From positions 11,906,001 through 11,970,000 of the forward strand of contig NC_079887.1 of NCBI RefSeq assembly GCF_029227915.1: a DNA stretch of 64,000 bases, given 5' to 3'. The stretch comes from Hydractinia symbiolongicarpus (Eukaryota > Cnidaria > Hydrozoa > Anthoathecata > Hydractiniidae). The position numbers and the translations under genes are program-made. Shown here piece after piece: positions 14,701 through 23,999 of this stretch. The notes under the pieces are model-generated. The model was not told where the DNA came from. It was given only the letters and a program-made list of their open reading frames with translations, and made no database searches. Numbering within the stretch: the stretch's first letter is position 1; every line of letters begins with the position of its first letter.

Positions 14701-17700
14701 GTCTGCAGCTGTATGCTCTTTCTTTAACCAGTGTACATTTAAAAAAAAACAATACTGATAAGTAGGATCAAAAGAAATCTATTTACTTACCTTCTTCGGC
14801 AAGTGTCAAACATTTATTTATGTAACATCTTTTCCACGCACGGCTTTGCATATTAGTATAACACCATGGTGTTGTGGCAAATCCCTGTGGATTTCTACAA
14901 AAATGCTTAATCAAATTTGGATATACACTCGTTGATACGTACGGATTTGCTTCAGTCCAAAATACGCATCCATCACCAATATCTCCAACATAGCTGTCGT
15001 CCTTTCGGGTATAATTGTAACAGTATGGCGTATACAGGATGTTTCGGTTTTCTGTTATTTGGTAAAATAAGGATAATTAAGCATCTCACACATAATTTAA
15101 ATTTATTGGAGAACTGTTATTGGATAAGGAAGATATGGCGCCGATCATATGAGCTGTCCAACGTTTTTTATACGATCACGTAGGGCGAGCTAGTCCTGTT
15201 GGGCAGGCTAAAAAAGCATACACAAGAATTTCTAAGTAATACACACAGCCCCTAAGTTAATTTTAAATAAACTTTTTAAAAATACAGATTAAATGTATTT
15301 CACGAAATCAGTTTTAAAATTCGTAAATATCTTTTTATTTTATCGAAAGGCAAGAATAAAATGCTACTTTTTTTTAAAAAAAATATCTGATACACCCATG
15401 TGTAAGTAAGTTCATGTTTTATGCAAAGTACGCATAAAGTACCTGTTTTTAACAACCTGCAACCCTGCAGATTATTGCCCTCTTATGCAGCTCTAAATAA
15501 ACCAGGGAAAGTGGTTAAAGTGTTCCATCTGTTAGTACTATGCAATGGACCCATAAACTAGACTTATCTTCTCCCTTTATCTTCCCTCTTTATCTTCGCA
15601 ATTTATAAAAGCCTTATTTGACACGTGGTTAAACACCTGGGACATTTAATTTACATTAAAATGTCGAAAAAGTCAAGCCAATACTAAAGTTTTAAAAGAA
15701 CAAAGCATTTGGTAAGGAGTTGCGAGGACATTAATAAACAAAAATCTTTTGCCACAAAACCTAACTTTACAGGGAGATAAGTGGTTTTACAGAATATTAA
15801 TATAATATAAACTGTCTATCTGTACCAAGAAATATTACTCGAAGTCAAAAATATAGACTGAGCTTGCGCGGTCGATCCACTGACGGAGGATAAAATTTCT
15901 AGGAAGAAAAGTTTATATTGTAATAATTATTAACTGATAGCTATTTTGTTTGGGTTAGTAGAAACCGGGATTATTTTCTAAAGATTTGCTTGCGAAAAGC
16001 TTGTAAAAAAGAAGTTTTGATGAAGAAAGAAAACGTTCGATTTGAACTTCATTGTATCAATCTTTCAAATACATGTCCGAAAGAAAACAAAGCATTCAGA
16101 TATCCATACATAGAGTTTTTTTAAAAGGTTTTTGAACCAAAGTTTATTCTTCGTCAGAATAAGTGTTTATCACACAAATTCTACACCGTTTTGCTTGTCG
16201 TTTATTGTTACGATGAATGTTGATATTAAAATCGCAAATCATTGCTGGTTTTCTGGCGGAGTGATTTAAGATTTTGGATTTACTGTAAAACTAGTTTGTC
16301 GTATGTACGTAGCTAGCCATGTTGCAAATTCTGTGGCATAGTTGTTTGTTTACATTTTTAGCAATCGTTTTTGGTTGAGGTTAAAAGTTATAGCGTTCTG
16401 TATAAAGCCTGGGGTGGAGGTTTTTTTAGCAAATCAGCGCACTGGGTTTGCCGTATATACTGGTTGGACATCGCTATCAGATAATATATAACAGCCACTT
16501 GTTATAAAATATTTTATTCTCTGATGATGACTTGAACTATAGTCGAATGATTAAGAACTGCAAAATTTTTGTTTCATTTATGATCTGGCTAACGTGATTT
16601 AAATAAAACGAACTTATTCGGACTTTCTTTTTTACTTTTTTTGTGTGAGCACACACATGCAGCATAAGAAGATGTAAGAAAAGCCTTTTATACCTCTGTT
16701 ACAAAACTATAAAGGCGCTGGGGTGGAAAGCATAGTTAGAGAGGAGAGGAATGTTTGATCTAAAAATCTTTTTTTTTTGAGTAAGCAGAAGGCGAGTTAT
16801 AATGAGTTTTCCGCCGCTAGTAGATTAAAAATTGTAAATAAAAAATTAATATTAACTATCTCCAAAAATTAAAAAAATGTAAAGAAAAATTTAAAAATCG
16901 TTTTTAGATCATTGTTTTGGGATCACAGGTTTTAGTGTATTAGAAGCACTTTTAAAATATCACACCTTTCAGCAATGTTGTTTTTGTTCTTATTTGCTTA
17001 TAAGCTTTCCCCTACCATAAGCTCGAAATTTTCTCCATAAGCTTGACTTTCCCGCCATAAGCTCGACTTTTTTTATGAGAAAAGCATGAAATGAGTCCTG
17101 AAAATCAGCAACTCGAAAAAGGCATTCCATAATTTCTTATGCTTTTCTACTTTATTATTTTATTACAAAAAACACTATTACATAGGAAATCCATCTAGCT
17201 TTTAGAAATGATATATACTTTTATATATTCTTATTATTAAATATTATTATTATTATTATTAGTTAAAAAAATATAGATTGGTGTTTCCCATATCCCCATT
17301 TTTCGACAAAAATACACTTGCAAATAAAACAAGACGTATGATATACGTAAACAACCTCGCGAATAAAGTTTACAAAAAGCTGTCTATTAAATTGTGATTT
17401 CAGTTACGAAGTTAGACACGACATATTTTGCTATTCAGATGGGCAATAACATTTCTTGTGGACTACGCAGTTATTTTTCGAAATTGATTTGTGAGATCTT
17501 CTTGAACGGAAAATTCCTCGAAATTTCAATTTTCGTTGGGTCAGTCTGGGGTAAACTGACTGACAGAAAGAAGAAAGCGAAAACGAGAAATTCTTTTCGC
17601 TACAAAAAGAATTTCGTTCTCGTAATTATTTATATATGGTGGAGCGTCTTCGTTTTTCTCTTACGTATTGTTGTGGAAATTTTATTTTTCGCAGACTACT

Positions 17701-20700
17701 TTCCAGGCATTTGGGGAGACCTTAATTCTGCCTATATTCACTTTTGAAAACTTTTGTGGAAACACCTTTACTTTACCAGTTAGTTAAATAAATCTTGTGA
17801 ACACTAATCTTATCTTTTTAAAAAATAAACAATATGCAGGCGCTGCATAAACTATCCCGCTATTGAAAATGCACAACTATGAAACATCCACAATGCAACC
17901 CAATTTTACAATTTCTGCTAACAAAAAATACAGCCTATCATTCATGGTTGAAAGTCGCGCGATTGAAACGTTTATGAGCTTAAACTCCATTTAGGTGACA
18001 AAAATCAAAATTTTGATGTCACTATCATATTCAGCATACTTTTTTGTTAATTGTGCCAAATTTTGCCGAAAATAAAGTATTTTAATTTTCGAACCAATTT
18101 TGGCCTAAAATGACATTTAGGTGACAAAAAATCAAAATTTTAATGTCACCATGTTCGGCATACTTTTTTTGTTAACTTTGCCAAGTTTTGTCTAAAATAG
18201 TTTTAATTTTTGGACCAATTTAACCTAAAATGACGTTAAGTGACAAAATCAAAATTATGGTGTCACTATTATGTTCAGCATACTTTTTTTGTTAACTGTG
18301 CCAAGTTTTGTCGAAAACAAATACCAAATTTGGCCTGAAACGTCATTTAGATGACTTCCAAGTACTTAGAGAGTTTAGGTACGAAATTTAAATCTGTGAC
18401 GTTGCAATTGATTATTTCGGAGATAGTTAGTTACGAGTTAGTAAAAAGAAAAAAAAAGTAAAAATAGTTACCAAGATGAGATTCGAACACACGACTACTC
18501 CCGTGTCGGTGCTCAGAGAGGCAAAAATTTCCATTCTTGTAGGACACATTTGCGTTTTAATACAAGCTCACGAGCTTGTAATAATCATGCACAAAAATGA
18601 AAAACCCAGCCCATTATCACGCGAGTAGCTAATATTTAGTCTGCCCAACCAAGATCACGTTATATTGAAGCAATATCGCCAAATTGGACTGGCTCATTAT
18701 CCATATGATCGCAATTTACTTCCTGTGAGGAATCCTTTATAAAACAGTCTAGTGAACTAACAACTAGATAACTAAGCTTTCTTCGAAGATATTATAACGT
18801 GTTTTTTTCATGCAAGAACTTGGACGCACACGAAAATATAAGAGTAAATCCCTCATTCCAATCCAGCAATTAACACAAAATAATTTCTGAGAGCAAACCT
18901 TGAATTAAAATCTAAGCATAAAGCCAGCAAGTAGCCAAATCTACCCTTTTAAATAACATGGGAAATTAGTTTTCTTTGTTTTGGTGGGTGAGATCATTCA
19001 CGTTCATGATATTAACGAAGAAAGGATTTCCTGATATTGATGACGTAAGTAAAATAACAACAATGGAAATAACCAATCAAGAAGCGCAGTCAGTATTTTG
19101 ATCGGAGCAAATTCTTTTGCAACCCAGCGTAATATTCCCATATTACTATTCCGATTTGCCAGTGTTTCAAAAAATTACGCTGAGTCTTCTGACTATTAAT
19201 AAAGGCGAGGCTGATAAGCCCCTTATTTAAGCTAACTTGTTTGATGTCAAAATGTATAATAAATTATATATTGCTCAGGTGCACTCATTCCAAAAAAGAA
19301 TGTACATGCAAAACTAAGTTTATTGACACAAACTTCCATATGTCTCTGTTTCTATTCAGTTAAACATTGTTGTAACGGCAATGGTGAAATCTATAGACAT
19401 TAATTTTGCCATTGAATTAATTCAGAGGAGCGAAAATGTTATACAGTATGGATACCTTAGCAAAAGGGAGGAGGATATGACCAAGCTACATAAATTTAAT
19501 AAAATATATACCTTTGTTTTGACAACGTTCAAAATAGGAATTATTCGCTTCAGGCAAAACTTGACAATTTAGATTAAATCTGCTGTCATTTAAGCGAGGT
19601 ATCGATGCACGGCAGATACTACGTAAATCCTTCATCAGATTGTAAACATGTTTGAACAAAGCAAAACACTTGTCATTGACGCAGGTTGATTTACAAGGTG
19701 GAGATAGTATAACTGAAGCATCAACATGTGATTGTAGGCACACTGAATGTGTTAGATGGCAAAGAATCCACTTGATATCATAAGAGAAGCAACTAAAGAA
19801 TAATGAGATCTTCTCCTTGTATACTTCAGTGATATTTTTCAAATTTGTTGCAAATTCGGGCAAATGACTGCACACATCTAAATTAGAACAACATAAATGC
19901 AATAGACATAAAGCCAGGAGATTCAACGTCACCCATCCAGTTACGCGTTTAGTGCGTGTAAACCGTGTCTCACATCCACACGTTTAGTACAGTTTTCTTC
20001 TGATTATTAAATTCACTGCACAAACAGTCAACCTCCATTGGTCTAGATTTATTTAATCTTACCTAGGTGTTCTTGCAATTGTCTATTAATCACTATCATC
20101 TTTGTGTGATTTTCGGCATTCTTCCAACCAGAAACCAGCGAAAAGACTATTCTCAAAATTCTGTCAGTGCTGTTTAGATCCTCCATGTTATAATTGTAGA
20201 TATTATACTTCGACAAAGCATCAAAACATTGCCCATGCGGTAACACATCTTTGTAGGGAATGCAACTTAAATTAAGTAAAATCAGGGAAATAATACCACA
20301 TGAAGTTACTACTTTAATGAAAGCTTATAAATTTGTTGCAAGAAAAACAAACAAGGATACCACTATTTTATTAAATTTTGTTATTAAGAAAAAGAATTTC
20401 TTATTTTTATTTTTATTTCTTATTGGCTCAATTAACGAGATCAAAACTTGAGCCAAAAAAAAAAAATTAGATAGGTATGTACTAATTCAAGGGAAGAGAT
20501 TTGTGTGGGAATTTTTTTGCGGAATTAATTTTTGCCAATTTTACCCAGATCCTCAAAAATTAGTTTCGCGGAGGTAAAGAAATCCTGCAAAACTTTTGAA
20601 GGATCAAAGCATGTTGCGATTCAAGGATTAATGTATAAAAATGCGATAAGTGCCAAGTTTGGAATAACCCAAAGCAATTCATTTTTGCTGATGCAGCTGA

Positions 20701-22597
20701 TTTACAGCGGAAAGACATCCCAAAGCATTCCAAAGTTAAGGTTTTCAGACTCATTTTCACTTAGTGTAAATGAAAACATTACAGCAATACTGATGAAACT
20801 CTTAAACTTTTGGATGAGGTTATTTTACCGTATGTCGAATAAGAACGTAAACGCCTTCACCTGGATACCGATCACTCAGCCCTCCTTCTTCTTGATGTTT
20901 TTATAGGTCAAAAAACAGAACCGGTGATTCAAAAGCTGAAAGAAAACCATATCTTCATGTCCCAAATGCCAGCAAACATGACTAACCTGTTTCAACTCTT
21001 AGATTTGACAGTAAACAGAGTAGCAAAGTCGTTTTTGAAAAAGAAGTATACCCAATGGTACAGCGGGCAATTTCAAAGTCCCTAAACAATGGTCTTAAAA
21101 TGGATGAGATCAAAATCAAGTTGAAACTGTCGATTCTGAAACCTTTAAAAGCAAAATGGATTGTGAAGCTTCACGTTAAGCTCTCAGAAAGGTCAAGACA
21201 TCATTTCCAATGCATCTGGAATCACAAAAGATATAGAAGAGGGGACAAAAGGTCTACCGAAACTTGATACATTTGCTGCAATCGATCCACCTTCATTGCT
21301 GATTGGACAAGAAACCGTCAGTCGTAAAGAGATGGCAAGTTCTGTTACCTACTATAGCGAAAATGATACTGACGAAGAGGAGTGGTATATGGGGACGATC
21401 AATTTAGAAATAGTTTCGACATTTTCAGTGATAATGATATTTAATCTTACATTAGTTACAGCTTAGTATCCTTTCTTTGATATTTTGATGAAAAATAGAG
21501 AGATATTCCATAAATCAGATGTTTTTCATACACTTAGGTACTAAATTAGGTGTTTCCTGACTTTCCATTTACAAAATTTCTTGCATCCGCAAAAAATTAT
21601 TTCGCAATACCTCTTGGGGTCGCTATCGGCAAAAAGTTATTCCGCTAAATATGCCATTTTTGGGTCACTTATCCGTAAAAATAAATTCCGCACAAATTCC
21701 TTCCGCAAATAATGTTTTTTCTATGGTATAGCACAGGTATTCCATATGTCATGAATGGTTGAAGCGCGCACAGCGTTATAGTGTTTCAGGTGTAATACAT
21801 TTTTCAAAAAATAACTTTCCCGCAATTTTAGCTGAAATAAAAACACAGTTTAACACCTGTTGTAGCTACCCCGTCATAGCAAATATCCAAACATTGTTTT
21901 TATTTTGAAGTATAACTTTTCGCAAAAATAAGTACAACTTGTTACAGGTAAACCGTGTCGCACATCCATTTAGGCGTCATCCCAAATTTTATCGAAGCGT
22001 CGGTTCAAACAATCTGTTGTTAACACCAGGCTTGGCACTTAATGCCGTAAATCGTGTCGCATATATGTATAGGCGTATTATCTTATTCCAATGTTACAAA
22101 GTAAGTTTACTTTAGCAAATTTTCTAATAAATACAAATTTGCTCTCATTAATTTCGTTGAACAATAGATCCAGCCTGGGCAGAAATTTTTTTCGTAAAGA
22201 GAAAATTGTATTTCCAATCGTCAGCATGAAAATTATGTATAGACCCAAGGGCAGTGTTATTTTCTTTAAGGTAATGGAACCTGACACAATTGTTATAATG
22301 CGTGAAGGAATAAAGCAGTAGTAACGTATAATCGCAGCGATGTCACAAATCTTTAACAAATTTTCGCTCAGATGTTATTTAATTCAGTTGTATATCTAAT
22401 TTCAGCACGGTAACTAAGTACAGTTTGCAAGTGTGAACCGCGAATGCGGAAGATGCAAATATTCACTGTATCGAATAATACAAATATTATCTTGTCATAT
22501 TATGTTATATTATTCAATGACATTGATTTTATAGATAAATGGTAATTTTATTTAAAAAATAATACTTACTTTCTAGCAGTCAAGTTTTCGTCACATT
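2371..22597 (-). CDS. CRD-kringle-CRD ectodomain gene, partial, seven exons
   Basis: Seven minus-strand exons join in a single frame: 22570-22597, 20063-20265, 19512-19877, 14791-15051, 9584-9605, 3658-3848 and 2371-2724 (1425 nt). Every junction has AG and GT borders, and the phases run 2,1,1,1,2,1 with no conflict. The encoded order is linker, CRD1, kringle, linker, CRD2. A CRD next to a kringle is typical of ROR and MuSK receptor tyrosine kinases; two CRDs around a kringle are not what those receptors show. The first exon begins and the last ends inside a codon, so the gene continues on both sides; no signal peptide, membrane segment or kinase is visible here. The protein probably lies outside the cell and binds a Wnt-like or other ligand (inference). 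The repeating exon-phase pattern suggests growth by duplication of a kringle-microexon-CRDa-CRDb block. It could instead be two neighbouring genes, but the phase agreement argues against that. Confidence 0.72.
3658..3848 (-). CDS. CRD2, first half
   Basis: A 191-nt exon with acceptor ttgttttAG and donor GTAAGT (phase 2 in, 1 out), as in the CRD1 first-half exon. It encodes QCVEYKSI...GYCTKYLNNKKVYVS followed by a helical stretch. The C-x2-Y...C-x-KY-x3-N-x3-VYV pattern closely resembles the start of ROR/MuSK-type CRDs. Confidence 0.68.
3944..4070. repeat. Degenerate short tandem array (TTTGTAATCCCATCGCAC type)
   Basis: About six imperfect copies of an 18-20-bp word built on TTTGTAATC and CATCGCAC. 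An inverted stretch of the same word lies at 6262-6340 (GGATTACAAAGTGCGATG). It lies upstream of the CRD2 first-half exon, in its intron. Confidence 0.6.
4393..4615 (-). repeat. tRNA-derived SINE-like segment
   Basis: On the minus strand, near 4590-4570, TAGCCAAGTTGGTTAGCGCC matches a polymerase III A box (TRGCNNAGTNGG) in tRNA-like context. The segment at 4393-4480 (TTACTATCTCGCCTGCGAGG, then CTAACT repeats) recurs at 60894-60965. No clear B box was found, so this is a fragment or diverged copy. Confidence 0.4.
4616..9290. other. Intronic stretch with repeats
   Basis: This is intron of the CRD-kringle gene by the exon model. It contains the 6262-6340 short array, a repeat end at 5708-5735 (GAGATAGTTTATGCAGC, as in the 17.8-kb repeat), AGCTAGCT-rich patches near 7820 and 8680, and the inverted repeat pair at 7297 and 9209. 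Open frames such as 5297-5500 (minus) have no recognisable domain. Confidence 0.4.
7297..9209. mobile_element. Candidate TIR-bounded insertion, 1.9 kb
   Basis: Roughly 65-bp inverted repeats: TTACGGAGTTTCATACCGCG... from 7297 and its reverse complement ending at 9209, with shared GCGCAGGTCTGG and TGTAGGGACAAATTTTT. The interior has no transposase-like ORF. It may be one non-autonomous DNA transposon or two opposed copies of a shorter repeat. No target-site duplication was identified. Confidence 0.4.
9584..9605 (-). CDS. Microexon 2 (linker before CRD2)
   Basis: A 22-nt exon between a tttttttAG acceptor and a GTAAGC donor. Joined to the kringle exon and the CRD2 exon it reads EEDENVSTRRQCVEY in one frame. 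Both flanking phases (1 in, 2 out) equal those of microexon 1. The similarity of DENVSTR to DENLTAR, together with the equal phases, makes a chance match unlikely. Confidence 0.6.
10240..10920. repeat. Dispersed and tandem 100-145-bp repeat family (locus 1)
   Basis: About five diverged units share GCTTAGTACAGGTAAACAGT, CGCACATGCGTATAGGCGTA and TTTAAATAAAAACACAGGAA. Related units occur at 12480-12800, 13530-13770, 19930-20000, 21930-22080, 56530-56620 and 56830-56930. Units vary in order and truncation. No coding capacity is apparent. Confidence 0.65.
11677..12377. mobile_element. Helitron/HINE-like non-autonomous repeat cluster
   Basis: The cluster starts with the half hairpin CCCGTGGAAAAATCCAC (11677-11693), contains four TGACGTCA palindromes, and passes a CAGACAGACAGAACTGG / TATTATTATATAG segment near 12200-12235. 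At 12246-12265 there is a perfect hairpin CCCGTGGAAAAATCCACGGG. A 61-bp unit is repeated exactly in tandem (12256-12316 and 12317-12377). A terminal hairpin and short dispersed form recall Helitron-related elements, but the class call is inference. Confidence 0.4.
12480..13770. repeat. Repeat family locus 2 and 3
   Basis: More diverged units of the family described at 10240-10920 occur here, with shared blocks such as TTTGGCTACTTTCACTTTTTAGCC (around 13300 and 13865). Open frames in this region fall inside the repeats. Confidence 0.55.
14455..14640. mobile_element. Second Helitron-like hairpin copy
   Basis: CCCGTAGAAAAATCTACGGG at 14460-14479 is the same hairpin as at 12246 with two compensating changes that keep the stem. 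It is followed by the GTCGCCCGTCCTTT block and, near 14590, by AGACAGACAGACAATGGCTA TTATTATAGAG. Confidence 0.5.
14791..15051 (-). CDS. Kringle domain exon
   Basis: A single 261-nt exon (phase 1 to phase 1) holds a complete kringle: CYNYTRKDDSYVG, GCVFW, FCRNPQGF, TPWCYT, KRCYINKC. All six expected cysteines are present in order, together with the CRNP and PWCYT signatures. Kringles are about 80-residue disulfide modules of extracellular proteins that bind other proteins. The acceptor is ataacAG and the donor GTAAGT. It follows the CRD1 exons, the CRD-to-kringle order of ROR receptors. This is the most secure domain call in the gene. Confidence 0.85.
16998..17078. repeat. Degenerate short tandem array (CCATAAGCTCGACTTTC type)
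   Basis: Four imperfect copies of a word of about 20 bp built on CCATAAGCT(C/T)GA(C/A)TTT lie in the intron between CRD1 and the kringle exon. Confidence 0.5.
17439..17747 (+). CDS. Small ORF with myristoylation-like N-terminus and one membrane segment
   Basis: A 102-codon ORF on the strand opposite the CRD gene, inside its large intron. It starts MGNNISC, which fits the M-G-x3-S pattern for N-myristoylation with a neighbouring cysteine suitable for palmitoylation. A basic stretch (TDRKKKAKTRN) is followed by a hydrophobic segment of about 26 residues (VLVIIYIWWSVFVFLLRIV). The upstream frame is open to a possible acceptor (gatttcAG at about 17402), so it might be a terminal exon. I do not recognise the protein; it could be a chance ORF, but its base composition is less AT-rich than the flanks. 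Confidence 0.35.
   Translation: MGNNISCGLRSYFSKLICEIFLNGKFLEISIFVGSVWGKLTDRKKKAKTRNSFRYKKNFVLVIIYIWWSVFVFLLRIVVEILFFADYFPGIWGDLNSAYIHF
17836..18540 (+). repeat. Complex dispersed repeat, copy 1
   Basis: One end reads GCGCTGCATAAACTATC. The interior has three units of about 115-125 bp, each with TTTAGGTGACAAAAATCAAA, a TTCAGCATACTTTTTTGTTAA block and TTTGGCCTAAAATGAC. The far end carries ATGAGATTCGAACACACGAC, a B-box-like tRNA promoter motif in reverse. An inverted copy is at 60797-61422. It lies upstream of the kringle exon in its intron and has no coding capacity. Confidence 0.7.
19512..19877 (-). CDS. CRD1, second half
   Basis: A 366-nt exon (phase 1 to phase 1) with a pyrimidine-rich acceptor (ttctaatttag) and donor GTATAT. 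It encodes the cysteine-dense part of the CRD: VCSHLPEF near the start, C-x10-C-x6-C in the middle, then PPCKSTCVNDKC, a helix, and the closing NCQVLPEA...ERCQNK. The ppC-x3-C and C-x2-LP...C elements are hallmarks of Frizzled/ROR-type CRDs. An open frame continues upstream to a GTG at 19932, but the acceptor inside it explains the real start better. Confidence 0.7.
20063..20265 (-). CDS. CRD1, first half
   Basis: A 203-nt exon (phase 2 in, phase 1 out) with acceptor TTAAG and donor GTAAGA. It encodes the start of a Frizzled/ROR-type cysteine-rich domain: CIPYKDV, then GQCFDALSKYNIY, then a helical segment without further cysteines. The C-x2-Y-K start and the second cysteine about 11 residues later match the paralogous exon at 3658-3848. 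A pogo-like transposon sits in the intron just upstream. Confidence 0.65.
20500..21700 (+). mobile_element. Pogo-like (Tc1/mariner superfamily) transposon relic
   Basis: Imperfect inverted ends of about 30 bp lie near 20500-20530 (GATTTGTGTGGGAATTTTTT) and 21663-21695 (reverse complement similar). The interior is a broken DDE transposase gene. It sits within the intron between microexon 1 and CRD1. Confidence 0.5.
20530..21445 (+). pseudogene. Pogo-like DDE transposase, broken
   Basis: Successive frames carry conserved pieces of a DDE_1-type transposase: LLMQLIYSGKTSQSIPK and FSDSFSLSVN (to about 20770), then after a frameshift LLDEVILPYV, DHSALLLLDVF (a likely catalytic aspartate) and PANMTNLFQLLDLTVN (20820-21020), then KKKYTQWY and a C-terminal acidic segment with DEEEW near 21380. 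At least two frameshifts and an internal stop after PYVE break it. The N-terminal DNA-binding region was not found, so the copy is truncated as well as inactive. Confidence 0.65.
22078..22244 (-). pseudogene. Decayed copy of a CRD second-half exon
   Basis: The minus frame reads GLYIIF..., then KKFLPRLDLLFNEI and KFVFIRKFAKVNLLCN before a stop. It resembles the start of the CRD2 second-half exon (GPYINF...NKFLSNL...EKFICMVRFRVCL). The base pair corresponding to the AG acceptor is GG here (ccttGGgt against ctttAGgt), and the PC-x3-C part is gone. It lies in the intron between microexon 1 and CRD1, so it is probably a dead duplicate. Confidence 0.4.
22570..22597 (-). CDS. Microexon 1 (linker before CRD1)
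   Basis: A 28-nt exon lies between a tttt-AG acceptor and a GTAAGT donor. It contributes two leading bases, the codons for CDENLTAR and two trailing bases. Its 3' phase completes the first codon of the CRD1 exon, giving N just before CIPYK. Its sequence resembles microexon 2 (DENVSTR), which sits in the same place before CRD2. The preceding exon, which must end with one base, was not found in the window. Confidence 0.6.
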
Positions 22598-22929
22598 CTA
22601 AAATGAGTTAAAAATAATCCACAATAGAAAAATACTTTCAAGCAGACTATTTTAAACCTAAAAAAATTCACAATTCGAAACAATAAAACGTAACAATGTA
22701 AGCAAGAGTTGTCTAAGGAACTTTGGAATTTAGGACAATTGACCATCTTTTAACGCTCGTTGTTATTCTCTTTAAAAATCAGTGACGCTGTTGTGAAAGG
22801 ATAAGGATAGGAAGAGGATACCAAATTAGATATAAAAATAGTCAATTGTGTTATTAACCATTTCATTGCATAGATGACTTTGAAATGGTATACAAGATAC
22901 TTTTTCTGAAGAGGCTAGGCAACTTGACT

Positions 22930-23286
22930 TTCTTAGGAGCTGCTTTTTCTGCGCTTTAGGTATAAGGCGAATAGGTCAAATACAAATCTTTTCGAAACAT
23001 TTGGACGTCTGTCTGATGTGACTAAGGATGTTGTCCCCTGTGTTTGTATGTGTATTTCTGCAACTACTGATGATGCAGTTTAGGAACATATACTCGAAGT
23101 GAAAAACGGAGATGTGAAGAAAATCGAAATTACGGACCACATCCAGGGCAGAGGTCACCAGTTTAATTAGGATGAGAAGAAAGTCATTTACAGAGAATCT
23201 AGAACAACGGCTAGAAAGATGATAGAAACCATCAACAGTGTAAAACGTGACAAACACATTAACTGTATCTTGTATCAACACCCTTA
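22930..23286 (+). pseudogene. Unidentified decayed coding remnant
   Basis: One frame stays readable for about 119 codons with only two TAG stops, and shows protein-like composition: TFGRLSDVTKDVVPCVCMC, ATTDDAV, EHILEVKNGDVKKIEITDH, ESRTTARKMIETINSVKRDK. The opposite strand is also open but reads as hydrophobic low-information sequence. I do not recognise the family. It may be a processed pseudogene or transposon piece. Confidence 0.3.
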
Positions 23287-23999
23287 GATTTGGTTATCAG
23301 CCCTACAGTAGAAGTAGGTATCTTCATCTAGGTCCTAAAATGGTAATTACTGTAAATAACGGTAATTATCAGCTCGTTCCTTATTGGTTAAGTTTGACGA
23401 ACTTCGATCCTCTGCAATTACATAAATACATGTTCAACATCATTTTACCTTGCCCAATGATGGGAGAAGGATCTCCCGAAAGGTCGCCTACTAAACTATC
23501 ATGATAAACTTATAGAAATGGTAAAATTTCCACAGTAATATGAATGCTGAACAGACAAACCAAAAGAATATCTTTAATAATACTGATAATGTTGTTTTTG
23601 TTGACAATGAAAATTATATTATGGCAAAATAATGAATACTCCGTGGAAAAATGCACATATATGTTCGTACATCGTTGTTTTGTGCGTTTCTTAGCGCACA
23701 GTTTTCGTAAACCTAATCAAAATATAGTCATGCAAGACAAAGTTCTTACCTCCAGTCCAAATAAGAATCATTTTTTTTAAAAAATTCAATAAAGGAGAGT
23801 ACCATTTTCTTTTAGGAATGAGGTAGAAATCAGGTTTAAGATTATATATTTTAATTAATAAAAAAAAAGAATCCATAAAATTTCTTTTCTAAACCTTAAA
23901 AAAGTGTTTTTAAAACGTTTTTATCTTACAAATTATAGCACTGCATGCTTTACAACTTGAATACAATGTTGGTATTCTTTAGCGTTTCCTTATTTTATG

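Noticed and set aside
14253-14765. Four overlapping ORFs on both strands
   Set aside because: They fall in the Helitron-like and dispersed repeats and show no coding signature.
23757-23810. Possible upstream exon of the CRD-kringle gene (MVLSFIEFFKKND)
   Set aside because: A GTAAGA donor follows it, but the sequence is not a signal peptide and its phase cannot be tied to microexon 1.
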